A model generated the notes under the pieces. That model was given only the letters and a program-made list of their open reading frames with translations, did no database searches and was not told the DNA's origin. Shown here one piece after another: positions 1 through 9,983 of a stretch of 64,000 nt of DNA (positions within the stretch are counted from its first letter, which is position 1; every line of letters starts with the position of its first letter). The stretch lies in the NCBI RefSeq assembly GCF_002878395.1, contig NC_061120.1, forward strand, positions 119,166,585-119,230,584. The letters are read 5' to 3'. The translations under genes and the position numbers were made by a program. This DNA is from Capsicum annuum. Taxonomy: Eukaryota > Streptophyta > Magnoliopsida > Solanales > Solanaceae.

Positions 1-343
1 TTTGGGAGACCATGATCAAGAAATTAACTATACGAATCAACAACCAAGATAAGTAAGTTAACGAATGAAGTTCAATGACATAGTATGATTGTTAGCAGTG
101 CTTTAACCCTGGGCTTTACTCCATTGATTGTTTCAAGACTTTTATTTACACATTCTTTACTTTAATTTTTAGTTTACAATTATTCAACACTCTTTGTGGT
201 TACTTTATCTCAATTGTTAAACTAGACTTGGATAGTTGTCGACATAAGTCCCTATGGGATCGATATTCGACTTTCTTAAAGACAACTATATTACTTGGGA
301 GACCATGTACACTTGTGTATGTATTTTGGCACTGTCAAGTTTT
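1..343 (+). repeat. 3' part of an Athila/Tat-type LTR
   Basis: The segment ends directly at a tRNA-Asp-type primer binding site, so it is read as the 3' end of an LTR that begins before the window. The stretch from about 250 to 320 (around 'tatgggatcgata' and 'gagaccatgtacactt') recurs in reverse orientation near 50640-50720, and a weaker piece recurs near 26700, so it is a dispersed repeat. The 61-residue frame across 228-413 is LTR sequence that happens to be open. Confidence 0.6.
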
Positions 344-360
344 TGGCTCCATTGCCGAGG
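344..360 (+). other. Degenerate primer binding site (tRNA-Asp type)
   Basis: The 17 bases read 'tggctccattgccgagg'. The complement of plant tRNA-Asp 3' ends, used by Athila/Tat elements, is close to TGGCGCCGTTGCCGGGG, so about three positions have decayed. It fixes the LTR/internal boundary and the plus orientation. Confidence 0.7.
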
Positions 361-476
361 ATTTGAATTGGCAACTATCTTATTTTAATTTTTCTATATT
401 GAGTTGTAAATAATTTTTGTTTTTTTAGTTTCTTCTTATTTTCCTTTATTTTTATTTTTCTCACACTCTTCTTGAG

Positions 477-1463
477 ATGTCATACTTGGATAGATGGCTT
501 TTGAGGGATGATGATTCTTTTCATTTTTGTGAAGGACCCCACTATGAGGCTTTTTGTCTAAATTTTTATCCAAATGTTTGAAGGGGGCCTGCTTGTTTGC
601 GACCTGTGTAGCAAATCACAAGTTGGTGTGTGGTTTGTGGAAATATGTATCATTCTACAGAGATATATAGTTTTAATCCTCATTCAGTCATGTTTGGGGG
701 CAATGCTCAAAAGTAAACTAAGGAGGTAAATACAGAGTTGACTCCCCAACCAGTTGCAGGCAAAGTTGTTGATAATTTGAGAAAGTTTGAGTACTCAAAA
801 CATGTAGTTGCTGAACAGGTTAAGGAGATACCACCACCACCATCTCCATAGACGTAGAGAAAAACACAAGAATTCCATCCATTCAACTGTCATCTTTCCC
901 TTGAGACTGAAATTAGGAAGGTGAATAAAAGTGAATGTGTAGTAGATTGTGTAAATTTTAAAGTGGGATTAGTTGGTCCTCACTCAAAGCACTTTTCTAC
1001 ATTATGTTTAGATGATGTCTTGTCTATGGAATCATCTGAACTAGTGGAAGAGTATGAAGATGAGGAACAAGAATCCTATATTCTTGATTTTGTGCCAGAT
1101 AAGCAACATAAAAACACACCTTACTTTAAGTCCGAGTGGTTTACCATGCAAAATTCATTACTTGATTCCTTTGTCTTCGTACCACCACCCCGTGAGAGAG
1201 GAAAAAATGATGGAGAAAAAGTAGGGGGTGAATTTTATATCCTCAAGGTGAAGGAACAAGTTGATGTGGGTCGTGCCGTGACACTAAATTTGGTGCTTCT
1301 TGGGAGGCAACCCAAGTTAATGTATGTTTTATTTTTTTATTTTTTTTTAGTTTTTGTAGTTTTTGTTTTTGTTGAGTCACGGGTTGAGGTAGAGTCTGAG
1401 TACCAAAAACCGAAGCTAAGGTGCATGGCAAAGACTAAGTGTGGGGTCCCCGGACCTTCTTGA
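477..1463 (+). pseudogene. Broken ORF of an Athila/Tat-type retroelement
   Basis: One reading frame runs from an ATG at 477 to the stop at 1463, about 328 codons, interrupted by several in-frame stops in the first half and open from 921. I do not recognise the first 200 residues. They include a cysteine/histidine-containing stretch near 620-650 and an acidic stretch near 1045-1070. The C-terminal part holds the signature VGRAVTLNLVLLGRQP (about 1270-1315), whose DNA contains 'cttgggaggcaacccaag', a motif typical of the pol 3' region of plant Athila/Tat elements. A phenylalanine/valine-rich hydrophobic run follows (1325-1370). No gag, protease, RT or integrase motif is visible, so the element is either non-autonomous or an internal-deletion derivative. 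Codons before 921 could belong to a separate broken reading frame. Confidence 0.5.
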
Positions 1464-3039
1464 TGTGTGAAGATGCTACTAGCTAGGCCTAGAGGCCTCA
1501 GGAAGTATTTTTATCTCTTACTTTTAAGTTCACTTTGGGGACAAAGTAGATTTTTAAGTGTGGGGTGGGGAAATTCCCAATTTTTGGCTCAATTTTAAAA
1601 AAAAAAAATTGTAAGATATTCTTGTTGGTGCTATTTTGGATTGCATGGTGCAAGTGTTTAATTTGGTAAAAGCATGTTGAATTAGTGAATTGCTTTACTG
1701 AGACTATTAGGCTCATGTTTTGACTCTTGTACTTGTTGGCTTAAAATTGAATTCATGCTATTGTTTGGTTGAGAGTTTATGATGATCCTATTAAGTTGAG
1801 CATGGTCCATGTGGGAGTAAGGTTTTTGTATATTTCTTTTTGCTTGTGATGTCTAAAAATTACCTGGTGTGTGTGTAAAGCAAAATAAAGAGTGTGGGTT
1901 TAGGAAATGATTTTGGCATTTCTTTGATAGCCTTGATTTATACCTTCTATTTGTCCTCCCCCTTGTGCTTAATCTTAGTTAGCATCATTGAGCCTTTAGC
2001 TTTTTCTTTGTTAGCCTCATGCGTAGCCTAATTCTATATTTTATGGACCTTAATTGGATCCAAAATCTCCTAAGTACTTTAATATAAAATTGAGTAAGTA
2101 AGGAGTTTGAGAAATAAGAGAAAAAGGTGAAATTGATGCCCCAAAGTCTAGTTATTGGCATGTGTAATTGTTGTGGCTGGGAGTAGCAAAAAAAATTTTG
2201 AAAAAGTTATAAATTTTAGCCTGAATGTGTTACAATAAACCTGTTTTGGCCCTGGTCTTTCTTGGACATTGTGCACTTCAACTAGGCAAATCGCTTAAGT
2301 TGAGGGCGTCTATCATAGGGATGCGTAGCATAATATGGGTGCAAAAAAAGATAAAATTAAAAGAGTAGTATACGTCCACCATATGTTTGTAAAAATGCTT
2401 GAAAGAGATGGGAAAAAACAAAAGATATGAATGGATGAAAAAGTGTAATTTGGTTGTTGGGGATTGGTTTTAAATGTATGATGTAGTGTATTAAAGTGCT
2501 TAGGGAATAAAGTCACTATTCTAGGCCAAAATAGTTCCTACTCATCCCTTAGCCTATATTACAACCCAGAAAAGACCTAATTAATCTAAAGCTTCAGAAT
2601 TCTGATATTAGTGGAGCACTACACTAAGGACAAGACTATGGTTCATGATGTGTAACTTGTGAATTTAGTGAGCGTAATTTGATTCTTGTACCCATCATGT
2701 TATAAATTGCTTAATTGTGAGTGATTGTGAGTAACTCTCTTGTTTTGAAGTGCACATGTTTAATAACTGTGGGTGATTTGTATAATGTCCTTGATTGAAT
2801 GATAAAGCATGAGTTTTCCAACTAGGTGAGTTAATTCTTGAGGCTAGGATGTTTTGGAGTAGTATTCATGAACTTTCAATCGTGTTTGTAACATGCTTAG
2901 TGTAGAAACTTCCATTTCGTGTAGTCATTGTAGTATTCGCTTGAGTGTATTACGTGTAGTAGAAGTGTAGAGTCTCCTCAACTTATGATGTTTATAGCAA
3001 GGGTTGTTCGTGGACGAACAAAGCTTTAAGTGTAGAGTG
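1464..3039 (+). other. Non-coding Athila/Tat-like 3' region
   Basis: No supportable gene is present. Two purine-rich tracts resemble the 3' untranslated or polypurine tracts of Athila/Tat elements: 'aagtgtggggtgggga' at 1556-1571, and a 'cgtggacgaacaaagcttt' tract at 3009-3027. Their presence suggests two overlapping or rearranged element 3' ends. Sequence identity changes abruptly at about 3040, where a Tekay-type pol begins. Confidence 0.4.
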
Positions 3040-3890
3040 AAGCCCATCTCCATCCCTCTATATCGTATGGCTCTAGCTGAGCTTAAAGAGTTAAAATAGT
3101 AGCTTAAAAACCTCCTAGATAAAGGTTTCATAAGGCCCAGTATTTCTCCATGAGGCACTCTAGTCCTATTCGTGCGTAAGAAAGATGGCTCTATCGGATA
3201 TGTATCGACTACTGCCAGTTGAATAAAGTCACAATCAAGAATAAATATCCTCTTTCTAGGATCGATGACTTATTTGACCAGCTCCAAGGTGCAAGTTATT
3301 TCTCTAAGATAGACCTCAGATCTGGCTATCATCAACTTAGAGAAAGGGAATGTGACATTCTAAAGACACCTTCAGAACCCATTATGGTCACTTTGAATTT
3401 CTAGTTATGTCCTTCGAGCTAATAAATTCCCCAGCAGCCTTCATGGACTTGATGAATAGAGTGTTCAAGCATTACTTGGACATGTTACTCATAGTTTTCA
3501 TCGAAGATATTTTTGTCTTTTCTCGTAGCAAAGACGATCATGCAGATCATCTCAAAATTGAATTACATACTCTTAGGATCAAGTTATTCGCTAAATTCAG
3601 TAAGTGTGAGTTTTAGCTAAGATCAATAGCTTTTATTGGCCATATTATTTTCGATAATAGCATTAGAGTTTATCCTTGAAAGACCAAAGTAGTGAGAAAC
3701 TGGCCCAGACCCATCCCTCTGTCTAATATCAGGAGTTTCTTTGGTTTGGCTGGCTATTACTGACAGTATGTTAAAGGATTTTCTTCTATTGCATCCCTCA
3801 TGTCTAGATTGACTAAGAAAAATATTAAGTTTCAGTGGTCAGATTCTTGTGAGAAGAATTTTCAGGAGTGGAAAACTCGATTCGCTCATC
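3040..3890 (+). pseudogene. Reverse transcriptase remnant (element J)
   Basis: This is the Ty3/gypsy RT domain, which would copy element RNA into DNA. Visible blocks in order are an ISIPLYRMALAELKELK block (3045-3095), LLDKGFIRPSISP (3112-3150), [30 protein letters not shown] (3220-3280), [13 protein letters not shown] (3300-3345) and the catalytic region at 3497-3508. The catalytic motif reads FIED where the family has F/Y-I/V-D-D, so the second catalytic aspartate has become glutamate. The frame changes between 3404 and 3407, and stops occur at 3097, 3402 and 3616. Later blocks (VRNWPRPIPL, FFGLAGYY) are readable to about 3780. Neighbouring RNase H and integrase fragments belong to the same copy. 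Confidence 0.88.
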
Positions 3891-3892
3891 CC

Positions 3893-4318
3893 TAGTTTTG
3901 ATGCTACTGACAGTTCAGATGGATTCGTTATTTACTATGATGCTTCCAAGGTTGGTCTGGGTTGTGTTTTGATGAAAAGAGGTAAGGTCATAGCCTATGC
4001 CTCTAGATAGCTTAAACCTCATGAGAAGAATTATCTTACCCATGATCTTGAGTTAGATGTTGTTCTTTTTGCCTTGAAAATTTGAAGGCATTATCTTTAT
4101 GGGGTGCATGTTGATGTGTTCACGGATCGCAAAAGTTTGCAGTATGTGTTCTTGCAGAAAGCATTAAATCTTCATCAAAGAAGGTGGTTAGAGTTGTTGA
4201 AAAATTATGACATGAGTGTTATGTATCATCCGGGCAAGGCCAGTGTAGTGGAAGATACCGTAAGTAGACTGTCTATGGGTAGTGTTGCTCATGTTGAGAA
4301 TGATAAGAAGTTAGTTTA
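3893..4318 (+). pseudogene. RNase H remnant (element J)
   Basis: The RNase H domain degrades the RNA strand during reverse transcription. A frame with stops shows [13 protein letters not shown] (3940-3980), AYASR, LKPHEKNYLTHDLEL, VHVDVFTDRKSLQYVF (4106-4152) and MYHPGKASVVEDTVSRLS (4220-4275). These match the usual Ty3/gypsy RNase H and tether region. The family's 'ADALSR' appears as EDTVSR, a decayed version. The stretch 4104-4318 is open without stops. It is followed by a linker (4319-4560) of about the normal length before the integrase. Confidence 0.85.
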
Positions 4319-4559
4319 GCAGGTTCATCAATTGGCTCGATTAGGTATTCGGTTGGTTGATACAGCTGAAGGCAGTGTTTGGATTCAGAGTAGTTCAAGA
4401 TCTTCCTTGGTTTCTGAAGTGAAGAAGAAGCAGGATAGGGATTCTAGTTTGGTTAAGTTGAAGGAATCAGCCTGAGATCAAAAGGTAGAGGTTTTCACCC
4501 AAGAAAGAGATGACGTGTTGCGATACCAGGGTAGACTGTGTGTGTCATCTATTAATGGT

Positions 4560-5270
4560 TTGAGATAGCATATTTTGGCAAAAGTGCATGGTGCGCGTTA
4601 CTCTATCCACCCAGGAGCCACTAAGATATACCCCCAATTTGCTGGAAATCTATTGGTGGAGTGGCATGAAGAGGGATATTACAGGGTTTGTAGCTAAGTG
4701 TGCCAATTGTCAATAGGTTAAGGTTGAACACAAAAGGCCTAGTGATAGTATGCAGGAGTTCATTATTCCCACTTGGAAGTTGGAAAAGGTAAATATGGAC
4801 TTTGTGATAGGGTTACCCCGTTTGTGTCGTCAGCTTGATTCAATTTGGGTGATTATAGATAGAATGACCAAATTAGCTCATTTCTTGCCAATCCATACTT
4901 CCTATTCAGCCGAGGATTATGTCAATCTCTATATTAGGGAATCGTTCAAATTGCATGGAGTCCCGTTGTCTATCATTTCCGATAGAGGTACTCAGTTTAC
5001 CTCACACTTATGGAAAGCCTTTCAGAAGGGTCTTGGTACCCAAGTTCATCTTAGTACAGATTTTCATCCTCAGATAGATGGTCAGGCAGAGAGGACCATT
5101 CAGACCCTAGAGAACATATTGACAGCATATGTTATTGACTTCAATGGTAGTTGGGATGATCACTTATTGTTGATCGAGTTTGCCTACAATAACAGTTAGC
5201 ACTCCAGTTTCCATATGGCTCCGTTTGAGATACTCTATACGAGGAAATCTAGTTCTCCCATTGGTTGGTT
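4560..5270 (+). pseudogene. Integrase remnant (element J)
   Basis: This region corresponds to the integrase that would join element DNA to the chromosome. The N-terminal HHCC zinc region (about 4570-4720) is out of frame and broken. The core is open from 4750 to 5196: MDFVIGLP with the first aspartate, DSIWVIIDRMTK, ISDRGTQF with the second aspartate, and DGQAERTIQTLEN with the glutamate. The D,D,E triad is therefore intact in this piece. A stop at 5197 interrupts the block after FAYNNS, and the downstream HMAPFEILYTRKSSSPIGW block continues to about 5270. The lack of upstream and downstream integrity makes it non-functional. Confidence 0.88.
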
Positions 5271-5838
5271 TGGGTAGGTAAGACTACGTTAGTAGGGCCA
5301 TATGTGGTGTTTAAAGCTATGGAGAAAGTTTAGTTAATTTGAGAGAGGTTAAAAATAGCCCTGAGTCACCAAAAATCCTACGGAGATGTAAGGAAGAGAG
5401 ATCTAGAGTTTAAGGTTAGTGACTTGGTTTATTTGAAAATCTCTTCTATGAAGGGAGTGGAGAGATTTGGCAAGAAAGGGAAGCTTAGTACCCACTATGT
5501 TACCCTTACAAAATCTGGAGTCATTTTGGGAAGGTAGCATATGAGCTTGAGTTGCCTGCAGATTTGGCATCAGTACATCCAATGTTTCATGTCTCCTTAT
5601 TAAAGAAGTGTATTGGTGATCCAACTATTGTAGTTCCTTTAGAAAGTACGGATGTTCAGGATATCCTTTCCTTCGAAGAAATCCCAGTTGAGATCCTTGA
5701 TCGCTAGATTCGAAGACTAAGGAACAAAAATGTTCCCTTTATTAATGTTCTTTGGCAGAATCAGTCTATTGAAGGAGCCACTTGGGAAACAGAAGCAGAT
5801 ATGCGAACCAAGTACCTTATCTTTTCTCTGCAAGTTTA
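5271..5838 (+). pseudogene. Integrase C-terminus and chromodomain-like tail (element J)
   Basis: Fragments in more than one frame match the end of Tekay/Del pol. These are a GVERFGKKGKLSTHYV block (5455-5500), ELPADLASVHPMFHVSLLKK (5547-5610) and DPTIVVPL. A chromodomain-like segment follows with SFEEIPVEILDR (5670-5705), a stop where a glutamine is usual, then FINVLWQNQSIEGATWETEADM (5735-5805). Chromodomains in these elements are thought to tether integration to heterochromatin; that is family knowledge, not visible here. The region ends without a polypurine tract. Confidence 0.8.
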
Positions 5839-5989
5839 GATTCATCCAAAGGTAACAGTTTTTCTCATATTATCTCTTTTCCATTCTTAGTTCGAGCTTT
5901 ATATAATCATCTTCATGTTATTTCAATCATTCACAAGTCAAGATCAGTCATGTAAGCATATTTCTAGAATGCAAAGATTACTTCTAAGA

Positions 5990-7476
5990 ATCACACCCTC
6001 ATATAACAGGTGAGTTCCCAGCCCTGGGTTCGCTCAGTGCTAATTTCTACTCCCATCTTAATAGACAGTGAACATGATTTACTGAACTGAACTGAACATA
6101 GACTGAGTTACTGACTTCCGTTGACTGACGGAATACTATTGATATTTGATAACTGACTGAGTTCATGAGATCATGGAGATTTCCTGAGTCATAAAACTGT
6201 CTGAAGTCTAAGGATCATGGCTTGACTGAGAGTAACATGAAAACATGACATGGCTCTAAGCACATATCTAATGTTTCAGGCACAAGTACCCCCAGGACTC
6301 GATGGAAGGAAACTGACCAAGCATAACTTACTTGAACATATAACTCACATCATAATCCATAATAAATTTATAGAAGCATTTGATCAAAAGCATATGATAG
6401 GCATAACTTATACATACATGGGGATTTCATGATATCATACTAGTTGGGCATTGTCCCTTCATCTAGGCATTTAATCAAGCCCATGGTACGCATAGCACAT
6501 GTAGATAACATTATATAACAATTAATCATAATTATTCATCTCTAATTTAATCATCCTAGGGTTTATTCATAGGTTCACATGAATATACATCTATACAAAT
6601 CACTTCCACATACAATTGATCACCCAATATGGATTAGAATTCAATTGATCATTCTCAACATAAACAAAATGAACCCAACATGAAATTCATAAAGAAATCC
6701 ATAAACTTAAACTTAGAAAAGAAATTATTGGGCTTCATGGACGAAAGGAGTCCATGAATGAACACTATGCATACCTTAGTTTGTGATTTCGTGAAGATTG
6801 ACGGAGAAACTTTTTTGGAATTGGATCTTCTATGAAAACCCTAGCTTGTTCTTGAGAGGTTTCTGAGAGAAGAGAGTTTATTTTGGGTCAAGAGTGGATG
6901 AATCACGTGTTAAAGGGCTTAAATAGGGGTGGAAAGTTGACCATTTTAACCCTGGATGCGTTCTTTAATTTCAGTAAATTTTCCCAAACTAGGCCCCTGA
7001 CGCGATGCGACTCTATCGCGCCGTGTCATTGGAATTTGACAGTTGGGAAACTGAGGGATGGCGCGATGCGGATCCATCGCATTACCCCTTCTTTTATGAC
7101 CTGGAACTTTAGCGCGACGCGGAGAAAATTGCGCTAAGACACTGGAAAAGGACAATTCTGAATTTGGGCCATGGCGTGACGTGCCATAATCACAGAACCA
7201 TACTGGAATTTGCTAAATTCCATTTCCTCTTGTGGTGCGGCACGCCACTGACTAATATGACACTATTTTACAATGGAAACTTAAAATAGTCGTAACTTCT
7301 GACTCGGTTATCAGATTCGGGCAAATCTTATATTGATGAATAGCGTATTGAATTTATCACATGGAAAAAAGTGAAAATCTTGAAGATTCCTCATGTAATA
7401 ACCATCATTAAATTTAGAAGCTAATACTAGACATTCTTAAGATAAAATTAGCTAGGAAAAAGTATGGGGTATTATA
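5990..7476 (-). repeat. LTR K, reverse orientation, probably solo or truncated
   Basis: On the minus strand the segment begins near 7476 with 'taataccccatactttt', a common start for Solanaceae gypsy LTRs. A TATA-like 'tatttaag' lies near 6915-6922, followed by a leader rich in 'ctctcagaaacctctcaag' (about 6855-6880), as expected for R/U5. The left boundary near 5990 is not defined by sequence. U3 contains an unusually CpG-rich cluster (6990-7260). No internal domain or second copy is present in the window. The short frames over 6883-7155 are chance. Confidence 0.55.
6990..7260 (-). repeat. CpG-rich iterated motif cluster in U3 of LTR K
   Basis: Short related words recur here, such as 'gacgcgatgcgac', 'ctatcgcgcc', 'gcgcgatgcggat', 'ccatcgc', 'gcgcgacgcgg' and 'gtgcggcacgccac'. 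Many form GCGATGCG...ATCGC-type dyads. The block is strikingly GC- and CpG-rich against an AT-rich background. It lies upstream of the TATA-like box on the minus strand. Confidence 0.6.
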
Positions 7477-7869
7477 TTTATCCATCAAATCAAGCCTATT
7501 AAGATGTGTGGGGTTATGAACAAGGGTATCCTGTCACACCTGTGCCCAAATCGCATGATTTTAAGATTCTATTTACTTGTTTTGAATTAGGCTTTATATC
7601 GAATTTTATATATTCTTGAAGCATGTGATTATCATGAGATTTAAAGTTGTAAGTATATCAAAAAGTGGTTATGTTTATGTTTTTAACTTACAAGATTTAT
7701 ATTATGAATGAGATTGCACTATCTTGACTTGTTATTATTAAAGTATTTCAAGAATTATATTGAGCATGAAGTTTTAGTATGAAATACCATGAGTTTAAAG
7801 CATAAATTTTAAGCCCTAAGTTTAACTGTTGAGATTTCAAGAAAATTATGCTTTTAAGCATTCTATGAC
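7477..7869. other. Unassigned AT-rich sequence
   Basis: There is no coding frame or recognised element. The last part (7835-7864) carries a 30-base stretch repeated just beyond the other end of element L (16333-16362). Confidence 0.4.
7835..7864 (+). repeat. 30-bp direct repeat, copy 1 (outside element L)
   Basis: It reads 'ttcaagaaaattatgctttt' and continues to 'aagcattcta'. It matches 16333-16362 at about 28 of 30 positions. With element L removed, the two copies would lie about 49 bp apart start to start, so the insertion site probably was a short tandem repeat. Confidence 0.7.
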
Positions 7870-7874
7870 ACTCA

Positions 7875-9967
7875 TGTAACACCCAGCATTTTGGGCTAGA
7901 ATAAAATCCATGATTTCAATACGCTGATAATCCCGAACCCATAAATCCTATTCCAATATGGCATGTTAATTAATTTTGTAGTATGTTAATCCATTAAAGC
8001 TTGAATTTAGACCATAGAGGTCCTTCAACTCAAGGATGAGTTGAAATTATTTTGATCTATTAAGTTTTAGTGGACGTTGTAATTTGTGTCAGCTTCCATC
8101 AATCATAACTCTCTGTATATATCGAATTAGAGAGCCTACTATGTGTCAAATGATAGGTCTTTGAGTTATCTTTCCAACGATATCAATTTCGCTAAAATCT
8201 GACACCCGAGCAAGAAGTTATGGCCTTTCAAAGTAGTAGGCGGCGCCTATGTAAACATAGGCGATAGCATAGGCACCGCCTATGTAAAACATAGGTGATA
8301 GCATAGGCACCACCTATGTAAACATAGGTGATAGCATAGGCACCTCCTATGTAAGGTATTCTGGTGACTTAAACACTCCATTTTTGGGGTAAAATGGTCC
8401 TTTTCCACTCTTATTTAGCCATAAACACGAAATTCAATTCCCAAAGACCCCAAAATACACCTTCATTCATCCAAATTTTCAAGAACTCTCTCTAGGGTTT
8501 CAAAATAAAAACTCAAATAGTTCAAGATTCAACCATGGGTTTTCAAAACAAATTGAGGACTTGGAATCTCCGCAACGTAGGCTTCAATAAGCACCTATCA
8601 TATTCGCATAGAGAGGTACGTGGGGTTATCCAAAAATCTCATGGGTGTATTTTTTATGAACATGCATACTTTTAAATGGGGGTTTTCAATCTAATGCTAA
8701 TATCTTGCTTTCAATACAATTTCTAAGTCGTTTTCTTTATATCATAGGAATTGTTTGCCTATATACTTCAATGATTGAAACCATGCATATGTGATTTGAG
8801 ATTTTCCATGGAAGTTTGATAAATATGAATGATAAATTCTTTTCAAATTCCCATGATAATGTTTCGATACTCCATATTATATTGTAATCAATAAAAGAGA
8901 GGATGAATTTGAAATAAATATTGTTCACCACTTGTAAATGATGAATCACCTTGGTTTTTTACATGATTATGCATATGTGGATGTGATATTGATGACTTGC
9001 AAGTCGGGTATGACGATACCCTACAGAATACGACATGTGATTAAATAAGATGAAATTTGAATGCATTGATTTTACATGAGAAAAGTGGATGCCCAAAGAA
9101 GGCATTTGAGACACAAGGGCTCATTGCTGGAAAAATATGTTTACCAACACGGAATATTGGTACCAGGATATGTGATCTTGTGTACTTGACTTCATATCAT
9201 TCCTAAATTGGGACTATAGGTAGGAGCCCGAGCCAAGTGATCTTGGGCACTACCATTGGGTCGAGACTCCATGTTGTGTGATCTTGTGTATCTCTCCCTC
9301 ACTTATACTCTAATCTCGACGACAACTGAGGTTAGAAAGTTGATGTAAATTATGTAGGGTATTCCACCTAGCTCAGTTGCATTTCATTATTGTTGAGAAA
9401 AACTATTGCATTACACCCATGTACTTTCAAATGATTTGATACGAAATTGATTTATAATGGATCTCAACTATATTTTGTAAAAATATTATGTTTTGTTTTG
9501 ATATCTCTATGTTCTAGTACTTTTGTCCTGACCCCTTCCCCTCTCTAACCTTTCAGGTTCAGAGGCCCAGTCTAAGGGTTAAGAGAATCAGTAGATCATT
9601 CAGACAGAGTTGCAAAGACAAGTGGTGAGCCTTCTATGTTTTGGAAGGTCTGATGTACTGCAGTCCTTTTATCTTATATTAGTTTTGGGTCTGTTGGGGG
9701 CCTTATCCCAGTTTTCAGATAGACATTATTTCAGTCATGTAGTAGAGATTTTGCAGACAGTTTTAGAGATATTGATTTAGATTTTGGGACACTATTCCCC
9801 ATTTTTATTTTTATATGATTCTTGACCATGTTTCTGTTATGTTTTGTTTCTTATGCATTACTTTGATCATATGAATTAGGTGCATGATTACCAGACAGAT
9901 AAGGGTGTTTCGAGCCTCCATGGTTCGAAATGCTCGTCACGGCCAGGCCCTGGTTTTGGTCGTGACA
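7875..9967 (+). repeat. 5' LTR of element L
   Basis: It starts TGTAACACC and ends 'gtcgtgaca'. It aligns over its full length with 14226-16318 with scattered substitutions. Inside are a 34-bp hairpin tandem array (8239-8355), a TATA-like 'ttatttag' near 8420, and a leader 'caagaactctctctagggtt' near 8480. The order fits U3-R-U5. The short minus-strand frame near 8737-8949 also occurs in LTR2 and is not a gene. Confidence 0.9.
8239..8355 (+). repeat. Hairpin-forming tandem array in U3, LTR1 of L
   Basis: About three and a half copies of a roughly 34-bp unit are present. Each contains a perfect or near-perfect dyad, for example 'cacctatgtaaacataggtg'. It lies about 365-480 bp from the LTR start and just upstream of the TATA-like box. 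The same array is in LTR2 (14589-14705). Confidence 0.85.
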
Positions 9968-9971
9968 AACT

Positions 9972-9983
9972 TGGTATCAGAGC
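9972..9983 (+). other. Primer binding site of element L (initiator tRNA-Met)
   Basis: 'tggtatcagagc' is complementary to the 3' end of initiator tRNA-Met and lies four bases after the LTR end. Confidence 0.93.

Larger units (their letters stand above)
3040..5840 (+). mobile_element. Element J: truncated Tekay/Del-type Ty3/gypsy pol
   Basis: The fragment contains, in order, reverse transcriptase, RNase H, integrase and a C-terminal chromodomain-like region, which is the Ty3/gypsy order. It lacks gag, protease, primer site, polypurine tract and recognisable LTRs at its edges. The 5' edge is an abrupt junction with Athila-like DNA at about 3040. The 3' edge stops without the purine tract seen before the LTRs of the related elements A and L. 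Numerous stops and frame changes show it is dead. Confidence 0.85.

Noticed and set aside
6883..7155. Overlapping plus and minus frames in the CpG-rich block
   Set aside because: They arise from local GC-rich sequence with few stops. The region is LTR U3/R and no domain is recognisable.
8737..8949. 70-codon minus-strand frame, also present at 15088-15300
   Set aside because: It is conserved only because it lies in both LTRs of element L. It has no domain and no independent evidence.
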